Notes: generated by a model from the letters alone, not told the origin. DNA of 61,101 nucleotides from Euzebyales bacterium (GCA_013695145.1 JACDBB010000217.1:1-61101); one strand, 5' to 3'; shown: positions 6,377-15,763, numbered from the stretch's first letter. Program-made: numbers and translations.

Positions 6377-7815
6377 GCTGCCACCAGCTCGCCGATGCGA
6401 TGCACCAGGATGCGGTTGGTGCCGCCCTGGCCACCCGGCACGCCCGATACGATCACGATCGTGTCGCCGCGGCGGGCCCAGTTCCCGTCGACGAGCACCC
6501 GCTCGGCGACGGTGGTGAGCTGCGCGGCCTGGTCCTTCATCGGTACGAGCGCAGCTTCGGTGCCCCACATCAGGGCGGTCCGGCGACGGGTGTCGTCGCG
6601 TGGCGACAGCCCGATCATCGGGACCGCGGGGCGGTACTTCGACACGAGCTGGATGGACCCGCCGCTGATCGAGAACACCACGAGGGCGGCCGCCGCCACG
6701 TCACGCGCGACCTGGCAGGCCGCCCTGGCCACCACCCTGCCGATCTCGTGGCTGTCCGACGGCGGGGTCGGGTGCACCAGATGCGGTGAGGACTCGGCCA
6801 CCTCGATGATACGCGCCATGGTCCTCACCGCCTCGACGGGGTACCGCCCGGCGGCGGTCTCGCCCGACAGCATCACCGCGTCGGTCCCGTCGAAGATCGC
6901 GTTGGCGACGTCGCTCGCCTCCGCGCGGGTGGCGCGCGGTGAGGAGATCATGCTCTCCAGCATCTCGGTGGCCGTGATCACCGGTCGTGCCTGCGCGTTG
7001 GCCAGGGAGATGATCTCCTTCTGGATCGCCGGCACCCGCTCGGGCCCGATCTCCACACCGAGGTCACCGCGGGCGACCATCACCGCGTCGCTCGCGGTCA
7101 CGATGTCCTCCAGGCGGTCCAGCACCTCCGGCCGCTCCAGCTTGGCGACGATCGGGCAGTCTCCGCCGAGCGCGGTGATCCGCGCCCGCGCGTCGTGCAT
7201 GTCGGCCGGCGTGCGGACGAAGGACAGCGCCACCCAGTCGACGCCGAGGTCGACGGCGACCTTCAGGTCGGCGAGATCCTTCTCGGTCAGGCTCGGGGCG
7301 GACACGTCAACGCCGGGCAGGTTGATGCCCTTCTGGCTCTTGGCCGTGCCCCCGACCACGATCCGCGCCCACACCCCCTCGCCGTCGCGATCGACGCGTG
7401 ACACGACCAGGCGGATGGAGCCATCGTCGATCAGCACCAGGGCGCCAGGTTGGACGTCGCGCGCCAGCGCGTCGTAGACCACCGGCAGCGCGGGCGTCGC
7501 CTCGCTGCCGTACGACCCGAGCTCTGCAAGGCCGGGCCGCAGGAGCACCTCACCGCCGCTGGGCAGGGCCACACCCTCGGCCGGGAGCCTGCCCAACCGG
7601 ATCTTCGGCCCCTGGAGGTCGGCGAGCGCGCCGACGTTCCTGCCGAGCCGCACGCACAGCTCCCGCACCTGCTCCAGCCGACGGGCGTGGTCGGCGTGGG
7701 ACCCGTGGGAGAAGTTGAGGCGCACGACGTCGATGCCGGCCTCCAGCGCCGCGCGCAGCTTGTCGCGGTCATCCAGGGCCGGTCCGAGCGTGGCGACGAT
7801 CTTGGCTCTGCGCAC
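6373..7815 (-). CDS. pyk: pyruvate kinase
   Basis: Last glycolytic step, phosphoenolpyruvate + ADP to pyruvate + ATP, in the cytosol. 480 residues. The sequence opens RRAKIVATLGPA and shows VRLNFSHG, LADLQGPKIR, the catalytic-lysine segment IVAKLERPEVL, MVARGDLGVEI and ITATEMLESMI, then the C-terminal allosteric domain. GTG at 7815 was chosen because GAGGGGAG lies 9 nt upstream and the family begins here; an in-frame start further up would add a non-conserved tail. It is translationally coupled to the flavoprotein gene downstream. Confidence 0.95.
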   Translation of the reverse strand: MRRAKIVATLGPALDDRDKLRAALEAGIDVVRLNFSHGSHADHARRLEQVRELCVRLGRNVGALADLQGPKIRLGRLPAEGVALPSGGEVLLRPGLAELGSYGSEATPALPVVYDALARDVQPGALVLIDDGSIRLVVSRVDRDGEGVWARIVVGGTAKSQKGINLPGVDVSAPSLTEKDLADLKVAVDLGVDWVALSFVRTPADMHDARARITALGGDCPIVAKLERPEVLDRLEDIVTASDAVMVARGDLGVEIGPERVPAIQKEIISLANAQARPVITATEMLESMISSPRATRAEASDVANAIFDGTDAVMLSGETAAGRYPVEAVRTMARIIEVAESSPHLVHPTPPSDSHEIGRVVARAACQVARDVAAAALVVFSISGGSIQLVSKYRPAVPMIGLSPRDDTRRRTALMWGTEAALVPMKDQAAQLTTVAERVLVDGNWARRGDTIVIVSGVPGGQGGTNRILVHRIGELVAA

Positions 7816-7878
7816 GCGCGCGTGGCTCCCCTCGTGCTCGGGTTCGGGTTGCGGGCGCGTCGTTGCACCTGGCGAACC

Positions 7879-7884
7879 ATGGTA
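7879..7884 (-). promoter_or_regulatory. -10 box TACCAT for pyk
   Basis: TACCAT on the minus strand is the only clear TANNNT box between the transporter operon and pyk. It would give a 5' UTR of roughly 55-60 nt containing the ribosome binding site. Confidence 0.35.
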
Positions 7885-7957
7885 GAGCGACAGCCAGGGA
7901 ACCGAGCGCACCGTCGGCGGCTGCGGCGACGACGCGCAACTCGTCGGCTCGCGGGCG

Positions 7958-9292
7958 CTACCGGCTGCGCTCGAAGGGGACGCCGACCGAGGCGGGCGGG
8001 ATGGCTCTGCCTATGGCTCCGGCGAGCACCACGATGGTCACCACGAACGGCAGCACCTGGAGGAACTGGCTCGGCACCGGGAACCCGCCGACGGACACGT
8101 CGAGCAGTTGGATGCGCCGCCCCAGCGCCTCGGCGAAGCCGAACAGCACCGCGCCGCCGAACGCGCTCCACGGACGCCATTTGCCGAAGATCAGCGCGGC
8201 CAGCGCGATGAAGCCCTTGCCGTTGGTGATCAGGTTGTCGAACGTGCCGACCGTCTCCAGCGTGAACCAGGCGCCCGCGAGGCCGGCCAGCAGACCGCCC
8301 ACGATCACCGCTTGGTAGCGCGTCTTGACGACGTCGATGCCGAGGGTCTCGGCGGCGTGCGGGTTCTCGCCGACGCTGCGCACCCGCAGACCCCAGGCGC
8401 TGCGGAACAGCACCACCTGCGTGAGGGCGAAGATCAGGAACATCGTGAAGTAGATCGGCTTGCCGACGAACAGGCTGCGCCCCACCAGCGGAAGATCCGC
8501 GAGCAGGGGGATCTCAATGGTGGGCAGTGTGCTGCCGCCACCGATGCCCAGAGGCAGCAGCACCTCGCGCCGCAGGAAGCTCGTGAGCCCGATCGCGAGC
8601 AGGTTGATCGCCACGCCCGACACGATCTGATCGGTGCGGAAGGTGACCGAGAGCAGCGCGTGCAGCGCGGCCATGAGCCCGCCCACGGCCACCGCGACCA
8701 CGACCGACACGTACAGCGGCCAGCCACCCGCCGCGCCGAGCACCGCGTAGACGACGAACCCGACTCCCGCGCCAGCCAGCATCATCCCTTCGATACCGAT
8801 GTTCACCACGCCGGAGCGCTCGGCGTACAGCCCGGCCAGCGCGCCGAGCGCCACCGGCGTGCCGACCCGCAGCGACTCGCCCATCAGCGGCACCACGTTC
8901 ATCGTGCCGGCGGCGGACAGCGCCAGGCTGGTCACCAGTACCAGGGGCACGAACAGCACGGTGGCCACCAGCAGCGCGACGCCGGCGTAACGACCGGTCC
9001 AGCGCTCGCCCAGCGCGACGACGCCGGCCAGGACGAACAGCAGTCCGGTGCCGAGCGTGAACGCGGCCGGCTGCACGCCGACCTGTGGCACGCCGTCGCC
9101 GAGGCCGAACAGGAACACGACCTGCGCGGGGTCGAGCGCGCCCGCGACCTGCACGACGAGCGTCACGCCCAGCAGCAGGTAGGCCACGCCGATCGTCTGC
9201 AGGCGCGACAACCTGGTGAATCCGCGCCTGGGAGTCCTGGGGGGCCGGGTGGGCTTGTCCTGCGCCGGCAGGTCGACCATCGCCAGGAGCAT
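7958..9292 (-). CDS. BmpA-type nucleoside ABC importer, permease 2
   Basis: Inner-membrane permease of 444 residues with about ten hydrophobic segments. GTPVALGALAGLYAERSGVVNIGIEGMMLAGA is the hallmark of the second permease of the nucleoside/basic-membrane-protein importers (TC 3.A.1.2, YufQ/NupQ type), and RSVGENPHAAETLGIDV is the cytosolic coupling loop. The 100-residue N-terminal extension with two extra helices is longer than usual. ATG at 9292 overlaps the upstream permease stop by one base. It forms one operon with the next three genes. Confidence 0.88.
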   Translation of the reverse strand: MLLAMVDLPAQDKPTRPPRTPRRGFTRLSRLQTIGVAYLLLGVTLVVQVAGALDPAQVVFLFGLGDGVPQVGVQPAAFTLGTGLLFVLAGVVALGERWTGRYAGVALLVATVLFVPLVLVTSLALSAAGTMNVVPLMGESLRVGTPVALGALAGLYAERSGVVNIGIEGMMLAGAGVGFVVYAVLGAAGGWPLYVSVVVAVAVGGLMAALHALLSVTFRTDQIVSGVAINLLAIGLTSFLRREVLLPLGIGGGSTLPTIEIPLLADLPLVGRSLFVGKPIYFTMFLIFALTQVVLFRSAWGLRVRSVGENPHAAETLGIDVVKTRYQAVIVGGLLAGLAGAWFTLETVGTFDNLITNGKGFIALAALIFGKWRPWSAFGGAVLFGFAEALGRRIQLLDVSVGGFPVPSQFLQVLPFVVTIVVLAGAIGRAIPPASVGVPFERSR

Positions 9293-10455
9293 CACACGCC
9301 CCAGCCCTTGGCGAAGATGGCCTGCTCCCCGAGCTCGTCGTCGCGCTTCGGACGGCGCACGCGGAACAGGAAGCGCACGATCGCGTCGGCGGCGACGAAC
9401 AGGATGATCAACGCCTGGATGATGAGCACCAGGTCCAGCGACAGGTCGGCGCGCAGCTGCATCAGCGGCGCGCCCGACAGCAACCCGCCCCATAGCAGCG
9501 CCGCCGGGATGATGGCGAACGGGTTGGCGCGCGCCAGCAGCGCGATCGCGATCGAGTCGAAGCCGATGTTGCGCAGCAGGCCCGGCGTGAGGTAGCCGTT
9601 GGGGCCGCCCGACACCTCGCCGGCGCCGCCGATGCCCGCGAGCGCGCCCGCGGCCGCCAGGACCAGGATGATGATCCGCGGCACGCTCATGCCGGCGTAA
9701 CGCGCGGCGTTCGGGCTGACGCCGGACGTGCGGATCTCGAACCCGAGGGTGGTGCGCTCGAGGACGAACCAGACCACCGCGCACAGCGCCAGCGCGACGA
9801 CGAACCCCAGGTGGAGCCCCGACCCGGCGATCAGCTCTGGCAGGCGCGCGCTCGCCGCCATCGGACGGCTGTGGGGCACCGAGGCGGTGGTGTCGAGCAG
9901 CAGCACAGGATCGGGTGAGGTCACGACCCACGCGACGGCACCCAGCGCGATCGCGTTGAGCATGATCGTGACGATGACCTCGTGGGCGCCGGTCCTGGCC
10001 TTGAGCACGCCGGGGATGCCGCCCCACAGCAGGCCGCCAGCCGCGCCGGCCATGAGCACCAGCGGCAGGTAGGCGACGGCGGGCAGGCCCGCCAGTGCGG
10101 GGCTGGAGCCGACCCAGGCGGCGGCCAGCGCGCCCATGAGCAGCTGCCCCTCCGCGCCGATGTTGAACAGGCCGGCCTTGAAACCGAACGCGACGGCCAG
10201 CGCGGCGATGATGTAGGGGGTGGAGCGCGCCAGGGTCCCCGCGATCGCCCCTGGCGACCCGGCTGCCCCCGACAGCAGGGCGCCGTAGGCGTCCACGGGG
10301 TTGGATCCGACCGCCAGGATGACCAGGCTGCCGACGGCGGCGGCGGTGAGCACGGCGTAGATCGGCACCGTCACCGGCGCAGCCCGGAAGTAGGTCTCGA
10401 TCAGCCGGCTGGCCAGGCCGCGGCCCGGCGGGTCACGCCGCCCCGGCTCGCTCAC
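9292..10455 (-). CDS. BmpA-type nucleoside ABC importer, permease 1
   Basis: Permease of 387 residues. It carries AFGFKAGLFNIGAEGQLLMG and GAHEVIVTIMLNAIA, both typical of the first permease of nucleoside importers (YufP/NupP type), plus the coupling segment IRTSGVSPNAARYAGM. The GTG start at 10455 overlaps the ATPase stop (GTGA), showing coupled translation. It pairs with permease 2 to form the channel. Confidence 0.88.
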   Translation of the reverse strand: MSEPGRRDPPGRGLASRLIETYFRAAPVTVPIYAVLTAAAVGSLVILAVGSNPVDAYGALLSGAAGSPGAIAGTLARSTPYIIAALAVAFGFKAGLFNIGAEGQLLMGALAAAWVGSSPALAGLPAVAYLPLVLMAGAAGGLLWGGIPGVLKARTGAHEVIVTIMLNAIALGAVAWVVTSPDPVLLLDTTASVPHSRPMAASARLPELIAGSGLHLGFVVALALCAVVWFVLERTTLGFEIRTSGVSPNAARYAGMSVPRIIILVLAAAGALAGIGGAGEVSGGPNGYLTPGLLRNIGFDSIAIALLARANPFAIIPAALLWGGLLSGAPLMQLRADLSLDLVLIIQALIILFVAADAIVRFLFRVRRPKRDDELGEQAIFAKGWGV

Positions 10456-12047
10456 GCGACCTCCTCGGCGTGCTGGTCCGCGCCGCCCATCAGCATGCCG
10501 CACCGGCGGCGGGTCGCTTCCTCGCGGTCGAGGACCTCCGCGAACCGGCCGCGGTAGAGGACCCCCACCCGGTCGGCGAGGCTGAGGACCTCGTCGAGCT
10601 CGGCGGACACCAGCAGCACCGCGACCCCCTCGTCGCGGCGCGCGACGATCTGGCGGTGGATGAACTCGATCGACCCGACGTCCAGGCCGCGGGTCGGCTG
10701 CGCGACGATCAGCAGCGACAGGTCGGCGGACAGCTCGCGGGCGATGACCAGCTTCTGCTGGTTGCCCCCGGACAGCGTCCCCGCGGGGACGTCCACGCCG
10801 GTGGTGCGCACGTCGAAGTCGGCGACCAGCCGCTCCGCGTTGCGCCGGACCGCGTCGCGCCGCACCACGAACCGGCGGGAGAACTCCGCGCGGTGGTAGC
10901 GGTTCAGCACGAGGTTGTCGGCCAGCGAGAACGGACCCACGAGGCCGTCCTTGCTGCGGTCCTCCGGGACGTGGCCGACGCCGAGGTCGGCGATGCGCCG
11001 CGGGTTCCAGCCCGTGACGTCGGTCCCGCCGATGGCGACCGAGCCGGACACAGACGGGCGGATCCCGGTGATGGCCTCGACCAGCTCGCGCTGGCCGTTG
11101 CCCTCCACCCCGGCCACGCCGAAGATCTCGCCCGCCCGCACCTGCAGCTCCAGGCCGGACACGGTCGGCACGCCCCGGTCGTCGGCGACGGTGAGGTCGA
11201 CCACGCGCAGCACGACCGCCCCGGGCTCGGCGGGCGCCTTGTCGACCTCGAACGACACGTCGCGGCCGACCATCAGCGTGGCGAGGCTCCCCTGCGTCGC
11301 CGTTCGGGGGTCGGCGCGGCCGACGGCCTTGCCCCCGCGCAGCACTGTGACCTCGTCGGCCACGGCGAGGACCTCACGCAGTTTGTGGGTGATGAACACG
11401 ACCGAGATGCCACGGTCCAGCAGGCTGCGCACGATCTCGAAGAACCCGTCGACCTCCTGGGGGGTGAGCACCGCGGTCGGCTCGTCGAGGATCAGGATGT
11501 CCGCGTCCCGGAACAGCGCCTTGAGCAGCTCGACCCGCTGCTGGGCGCCGACGGACAGCTCGCCGACGACGGCATCCGGGTCGATGGCCAGGCTGTAGCG
11601 CTCGCTCAGCTCGGCGATCCGGGCGCGGGCCGCCCCGCGGTCGAGCAGCGGCCCCCTCGTCAGCTCGTCGCCGAGGACGACGTTCTCCCACACCGCCATC
11701 ACGGGCACCAGCTGGAAGTGCTGGTGGACCATGCCGATGCCCGCCGCGATCGCGTCCGCGGACGAGCGGAACCGCACCGGCTCACCCCTGACCAGCAGCT
11801 CCCCCGCGTCCGGCTGGTACAGGCCGAACACGACGTTCATCAGGGTCGACTTGCCCGCACCGTTCTCACCAAGCAGGCAGTGCACCTGCCCACGGCGCAG
11901 GGCGAAGTCCACCGTGTCGTTGGCCAGGACGCCGGGGAAGCGCTTGGTGATCCCCCGGGCCTCCAGCACGACGTCCGGGCTCGCCTCGTCCGCGCGGGAC
12001 TCGTCTGCGCCTGGCTGATCTGCGCCTGACTGGAGTGCCACTCCCAT
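10452..12047 (-). CDS. BmpA-type nucleoside ABC importer, double ATPase
   Basis: ATP-binding subunit of 531 residues with two fused nucleotide-binding domains, as in sugar and nucleoside importers. Domain 1 has Walker A GENGAGKST, the variant signature LSVGAQQR and ILDEPTAVL. Domain 2 has the degenerate Walker A GVEGNGQRE, the signature LSGGNQQK and the unusual Walker B LIVAQPTRGLD, so the second site is probably non-hydrolytic, as is common in the family. It follows bmpA after a 59-nt gap holding a strong hairpin. Confidence 0.92.
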   Translation of the reverse strand: MGVALQSGADQPGADESRADEASPDVVLEARGITKRFPGVLANDTVDFALRRGQVHCLLGENGAGKSTLMNVVFGLYQPDAGELLVRGEPVRFRSSADAIAAGIGMVHQHFQLVPVMAVWENVVLGDELTRGPLLDRGAARARIAELSERYSLAIDPDAVVGELSVGAQQRVELLKALFRDADILILDEPTAVLTPQEVDGFFEIVRSLLDRGISVVFITHKLREVLAVADEVTVLRGGKAVGRADPRTATQGSLATLMVGRDVSFEVDKAPAEPGAVVLRVVDLTVADDRGVPTVSGLELQVRAGEIFGVAGVEGNGQRELVEAITGIRPSVSGSVAIGGTDVTGWNPRRIADLGVGHVPEDRSKDGLVGPFSLADNLVLNRYHRAEFSRRFVVRRDAVRRNAERLVADFDVRTTGVDVPAGTLSGGNQQKLVIARELSADLSLLIVAQPTRGLDVGSIEFIHRQIVARRDEGVAVLLVSAELDEVLSLADRVGVLYRGRFAEVLDREEATRRRCGMLMGGADQHAEEVA

Positions 12048-12060
12048 CCTCCCGCATGCG

Positions 12061-12091
12061 CGGGCCCGCCCGCTCGTCGCGGGCGGGCCCG
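12061..12091 (-). terminator. strong hairpin between bmpA and the ATPase gene
   Basis: Perfect 12-bp GC stem (12061-12072 with 12080-12091) and 7-nt loop, no U-tract. In importer operons the binding protein is needed in excess; a hairpin here could stabilise the bmpA mRNA 3' end or partly terminate transcription. Confidence 0.6.
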
Positions 12092-12106
12092 GTCGCGACG
12101 AGCGGT

Positions 12107-13384
12107 CTACTCGGTCGCCTCTTCCAGGGGAAGCCCGGTCGCGGGGTCCAGGCCGGTCTCGATCGAGCCGTCGGCCAGTCCCTGCCGGACCTCCTCGAGC
12201 TGCTCGATGACGTCGGCCGGGATGTCGGCGTCGTGGGGTGGCGCGTAGGTGATGCCGCCGTTCTCGGCGGTCAGTGTGAACGTGTCGCCGGTGAAGCTGC
12301 CGTCCAGCACGGCCGCGATCTGCAGGAACACGCCCAGGTCGACGCGCTTGATCGCCGAGGTGGCCAGCCGGTCGGCGCCGGCGCGGGAGCCGCCACCGAA
12401 CGTCGTGAAGTACTCGTCCTGGTCGACACCGATGCCCCAGGCGCCAGCGTCCGCCGCCGCCTGGACGCCACCGGAGCCGGTCGGCCCGCCGGCGCCGAAG
12501 ATGACATCGGCGCCCTCGCCCAGCATCTGCGTCGCCGTGGACTGTCCGGCGGCCGGGTCGCTGAACGACTCGTGGTAGACGATCTGGACGGTGATTTCGG
12601 GGTCGATGGCCTTGGCCCCCGCCTCGAAGCCGTTGGCCAGGCGTACGACGGGTGGCACGTCCTGGCGCCCCGCGACGACCCCGAGCACACCTGACTCCGT
12701 GAGCAGCCCGGCCATCGTGCCGGCCAGGTAACCGCCCTGGTCCTCGCGGAACTGGATGCCGACGTAGTTGTCGGGGTACTCCGGCTGGAACTGGTCGACG
12801 CCGATGAACGCCACGTCCGGGTTGGACTCGGCGAACTGCAGCGTCGCGTCGCCGAGCAGGAAGCCGACGGTGACGACGGCGTCCGGCTCACCCGCGAGGA
12901 TGGCCTCGAGGTTCGCCTGGTAGTCGGCTTCCGACGCGGTCTCGATCACGTCGGTCTCGAAGCCGAAGCACTCCGCCGCGGCCTCCATGCCGTCGTTGGC
13001 GTACTGATTGAAGGTACCGTCGTCGACGCTGCCGATGTCGGTCACGAGCCCGACCCGGAAGCCCTCGGGCGTCTCGACGCCGGAGAACTCGTCGGTGCAC
13101 AGCTCCTCGGCGCCGGCCCCCGCGGCGGTCTCGGTCCCACCGTCGGTGGCGGCCGCGTCGGTGGCGGCCGCATCGGTGGTGGCGGCATCGGTGGCGGCCG
13201 CGTCGGTCGCGGCGGGATCCGCTGCGTCGGTGGCGTCAGCGCCGGCGTCGGCATCGGCGTCGACATCGGCCGTGGCCCCGGCCTCGGTGTCGGGAGTGGC
13301 GGCCCCATCGCCACCGCAGGCGGCGGCGACCAGCGTGAGGCCGAGGAGCAGGGCGAGCAGCGTCATCCAGCGCGGTGCGCGCAT
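12107..13384 (-). CDS. BmpA-family nucleoside-binding lipoprotein
   Basis: Extracytoplasmic binding protein of 425 residues. A lipoprotein signal ends at Cys23 (LVAAACGG). Residues 28-95 are a low-complexity Ala/Asp/Thr linker built of repeats like TDAAATDAA, encoded by imperfect 15-bp repeats at about 13140-13215. The binding domain begins FRVGLVTDIGSVDDGTFNQ, the standard opening of Bmp/PnrA proteins that bind purine nucleosides. ATG at 13384 has AGGAGG upstream. It is the first gene of the importer operon; with divergent upp it suggests nucleoside and base salvage. Confidence 0.92.
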   Translation of the reverse strand: MRAPRWMTLLALLLGLTLVAAACGGDGAATPDTEAGATADVDADADAGADATDAADPAATDAAATDAATTDAAATDAAATDGGTETAAGAGAEELCTDEFSGVETPEGFRVGLVTDIGSVDDGTFNQYANDGMEAAAECFGFETDVIETASEADYQANLEAILAGEPDAVVTVGFLLGDATLQFAESNPDVAFIGVDQFQPEYPDNYVGIQFREDQGGYLAGTMAGLLTESGVLGVVAGRQDVPPVVRLANGFEAGAKAIDPEITVQIVYHESFSDPAAGQSTATQMLGEGADVIFGAGGPTGSGGVQAAADAGAWGIGVDQDEYFTTFGGGSRAGADRLATSAIKRVDLGVFLQIAAVLDGSFTGDTFTLTAENGGITYAPPHDADIPADVIEQLEEVRQGLADGSIETGLDPATGLPLEEATE

Positions 13385-13431
13385 CGATTCCTCCTGTGAT
13401 GAAGAGACGGGCGCGACCGCGGTTGGTAGTT

Positions 13432-13447
13432 GCTGAGCACGCTCAGC
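13432..13447. promoter_or_regulatory. palindrome GCTGAGC-AC-GCTCAGC, operator candidate
   Basis: Perfect 7-bp inverted repeat in the divergent region, 48-63 nt before the bmpA start. A dyad of this size is the usual footprint of a dimeric repressor; which one is unknown. Confidence 0.4.
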
Positions 13448-13569
13448 GACGACCACCGCCTCACACGTGAGCCCGCTCGCCGATGGTCCGGCGTCGCGTG
13501 AGTGTAACCGACTCGCGCGCCTCCGACAGGCGTCGTAGCTGCCGTCCGGTCTGAGCCGATCAGAGCCGA

Positions 13570-13575
13570 TAGGAT
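13570..13575 (+). promoter_or_regulatory. -10 box TAGGAT of upp
   Basis: TAGGAT ends 9 nt before the GTG of upp, so the mRNA would have a leader of two or so bases or none. Confidence 0.5.
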
Positions 13576-13584
13576 CGGCCGACC

Positions 13585-14217
13585 GTGTGCGCCCACCCCA
13601 ACCTCGTCCTTGCCGACCACCCCCTTGCCGGCCACCTCCTGGCGGGGCTCCGGGACACCAAAACGTCCCCGGAGCGCTTCCGGGTGCTGGCCAAGCGCCT
13701 GGCGACCGTGCTGGTGCTTGAGGCCACACGCAATCTGGCCGTGCGCGACGCGACGGTGCGCACACCGCTGGCGGACGCGCCCGCACGGCTGATCGGCACG
13801 ATGGTCGTCGCCGTGCCCGTCCTGCGCGCCGGACTGGGGATGCTCGAGACCGTCACCGAGCTGCTCCCAGACGTGCAGGTGGGCTACGTCGGCCTCGAGC
13901 GGGACGAGACCACCCTGCAGCCGACCTCCTACTACCTCAAGGTGCCCCAGCTCGCCGGCGCGGCGGTGCTGCTGCTGGACCCCATGCTGGCGACCGGGGG
14001 CTCCGCAGCGTTCGCGGCGACGCTGCTCAAGCAGCGCGGAGCCGCGGACCTGCAGCTGGTGTGCGTCGTGGCCGCGCCCGAGGGCGTGCGCCGCATGGCG
14101 GACGAGCACCCTGACGTGCGGGTCGTCACCGCCGCCCTCGACGACCACCTGAACGAGGTCGGCTACATCGTCCCCGGCCTCGGCGACTTCGGCGACCGGC
14201 TGTTCGGCACGTTCTAG
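13585..14217 (+). CDS. upp: uracil phosphoribosyltransferase
   Basis: Converts uracil and PRPP to UMP in the cytosol (pyrimidine salvage). 210 residues, normal length. Family marks are RDTKTSPERFR near the N-terminus, VPVLRAGLGM, the flexible loop ERDETTLQP and the PRPP-binding loop LLLDPMLATGGSA, with PGLGDFGDRLFGT at the end. The GTG start sits 9 nt after a -10 box and has no Shine-Dalgarno, so it is probably leaderless. Divergent to the nucleoside importer, whose imported nucleosides would yield its substrate. Confidence 0.95.
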   Translation: MCAHPNLVLADHPLAGHLLAGLRDTKTSPERFRVLAKRLATVLVLEATRNLAVRDATVRTPLADAPARLIGTMVVAVPVLRAGLGMLETVTELLPDVQVGYVGLERDETTLQPTSYYLKVPQLAGAAVLLLDPMLATGGSAAFAATLLKQRGAADLQLVCVVAAPEGVRRMADEHPDVRVVTAALDDHLNEVGYIVPGLGDFGDRLFGTF

Positions 14218-14225
14218 GCGAAGTT

Positions 14226-14729
14226 CTAGGCGTCGGGGGCCAGCGTCCGGTAGACCCCGTCGAACCAGACCAGCGGCTCGCGGCCGCCCAGCCGACCGAG
14301 GTCGACCACCTCCCCGACGAAGATCGAGTGGTCGCCGCCATCGAAGGCGTCGGCGAGGCGGCAGTCGAGGAACGCCACGCCGGTGTCGAGGACGGGCGCG
14401 CCCGACGCCGGCGCGGGGTGCCAGTCGATGCCGTCGAACTGGTCGCGACCGTGCGGGCGACGCGGCGACGCGAACCAGACCGACTCCGCCTCCTGTTCGG
14501 CGCCGAGCACCGTGACCGCGAACGCTCCCGCTTGCGGGATCAGGTCGTGCATCCCCGCCTTGCGGTCCACGCAGACCAGGATCAGCGGCGGCTCCAGCGA
14601 CACGGACGTGACCGCGTTGGCGGTCATGCCGTGCAGCAGGTCGTCGAGCACGGCGGCGACCACCGTCACACCGGTGGTGAACATGCCGAGGGCGTCACGG
14701 AAGTCGTCGGGGTGGATGTCGCGCGTCAT
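14226..14729 (-). CDS. flavin reductase-like FMN-binding protein
   Basis: 167-residue split-barrel flavoprotein. FRDALGMFTTGVTVVAA, HGMTANAVTSVSLEPPLILVCVDR and the end of the barrel (SIFVGEVVDLG, PLVWFDGVYRTL) match the flavin reductase (HpaC/ActVB) family that reduces FMN or FAD with NAD(P)H for a partner monooxygenase. No monooxygenase gene is adjacent. The ATG at 14729 matches the family start; the upstream in-frame extension is not conserved. It converges on upp with 8 nt between stops. Confidence 0.85.
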   Translation of the reverse strand: MTRDIHPDDFRDALGMFTTGVTVVAAVLDDLLHGMTANAVTSVSLEPPLILVCVDRKAGMHDLIPQAGAFAVTVLGAEQEAESVWFASPRRPHGRDQFDGIDWHPAPASGAPVLDTGVAFLDCRLADAFDGGDHSIFVGEVVDLGRLGGREPLVWFDGVYRTLAPDA

Positions 14730-14768
14730 CTCGGGGCACCACCCTATCCAGCGTGGACTCGGTAGCGC

Positions 14769-14803
14769 GGACACTTCGTACCAAGGGTTCGTACGAAGTG
14801 TCC
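14769..14803 (-). terminator. 13-bp hairpin downstream of mca
   Basis: GGACACTTCGTAC (14769-14781) pairs perfectly with 14791-14803 around a 9-nt loop. It lies 31 nt after the mca stop and 40 nt before the flavin reductase start on the same strand. It could terminate mca or serve as an operator for the flavin reductase; there is no U-tract. Confidence 0.5.
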
Positions 14804-14833
14804 ACGCCGCACACGCTGAGGTCTTGGAGCCCC

Positions 14834-15706
14834 CTACAGCCCGGCGAACAGGTCCTCCTCCGACACGGGCGCAGCGACGGCAGAGCGCTGCCGCACGAAC
14901 CACTCGGTGCCAAACGCCCGCCCTCCCATACCACCGTCCGGCAGGTTGAAGAAGAACGAGTCATCGCCGACCTGCGAGCGGTGTGCCTTGAGCGCGGCCA
15001 TCTTCACTGGCAGGTACGCGTGGACGTCGACGGCGGTGGTCACGTCCTCGTCGGGCGTGCCCATCGTGAGGTCCTCGGGACGGTCCGCGTCCGGGAAGGG
15101 GCTGGGCAGGCCGCGCGCGGCCAGCATCCGGTTCACCTCCAGCACGAAGCCGCGCGGGATCGTGGCGAGGTAGAGCTTGCGCACCTTCCACGCCGCGCCT
15201 GCCTCGGGGTACAGCGCGCCGACCGCGCAGGCCTCGGCGGCCAGCAGCGCCACGCGGTGCGCCTGCACGTGATCGGGGTGGCCGTAGTTGCCGAACGCGT
15301 CGTAGGTGACCAGCACGTCGGGGCGGAACGTGCGGATCTCGGCCACCAGACGGCCCACGGCCTCGTCGATGTCCGCCCGCCAGAAACTCGCGGGGTCGGC
15401 GTTGCCGTCCGTGCCGATCATGCCGGAGTCGCGGTAGCCGAGGAAATGCGGCTCACCCGCAGCGAGGAGGGCAAGGGCCGCGGCCAGCTCCTCGGCGCGG
15501 AGCTCCGCCAGCCGGGGCCGCCCCTCGTCGGGGTCCATCCCCTCGCCCACGATCTCCCCCAGCTCACCACCGGTGCAGGTCACCACCCGCGTGCGCCGAC
15601 CCTCGGCCGCGGCCTTTGCCAGCACCCCGCCGGTCGCGATGCACTCGTCGTCCGGGTGGGCGTGCACGCACAGCAGGCCCTGGCTGTCGTTCGAGCGTTC
15701 GTCCAC
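14834..15706 (-). CDS. mca: mycothiol S-conjugate amidase (Mca/MshB family)
   Basis: Zinc amidase of 290 residues that cleaves the GlcN-Ins to cysteine amide bond of mycothiol conjugates (Mca) or deacetylates the precursor (MshB). The zinc motif HAHPDDE (15-21) and the third ligand region YGHPDHVQAHR are present, with GYRDSGM and YDAFGNYGHPDH, which favour Mca over MshB. GTG at 15706 has GAGGGGGG upstream. It implies that the organism makes mycothiol. Confidence 0.85.
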   Translation of the reverse strand: MDERSNDSQGLLCVHAHPDDECIATGGVLAKAAAEGRRTRVVTCTGGELGEIVGEGMDPDEGRPRLAELRAEELAAALALLAAGEPHFLGYRDSGMIGTDGNADPASFWRADIDEAVGRLVAEIRTFRPDVLVTYDAFGNYGHPDHVQAHRVALLAAEACAVGALYPEAGAAWKVRKLYLATIPRGFVLEVNRMLAARGLPSPFPDADRPEDLTMGTPDEDVTTAVDVHAYLPVKMAALKAHRSQVGDDSFFFNLPDGGMGGRAFGTEWFVRQRSAVAAPVSEEDLFAGL

Positions 15707-15763
15707 AGTTCGCCCCCCTCACGCCGGCGCCCGGCGAGGCGCGCAGCTTCGTCGCAGCCTACG

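Noticed and set aside
5750-7477. 575-codon plus-strand frame
   Set aside because: Antisense of the flavoprotein and pyk genes, whose motifs are unmistakable on the other strand.
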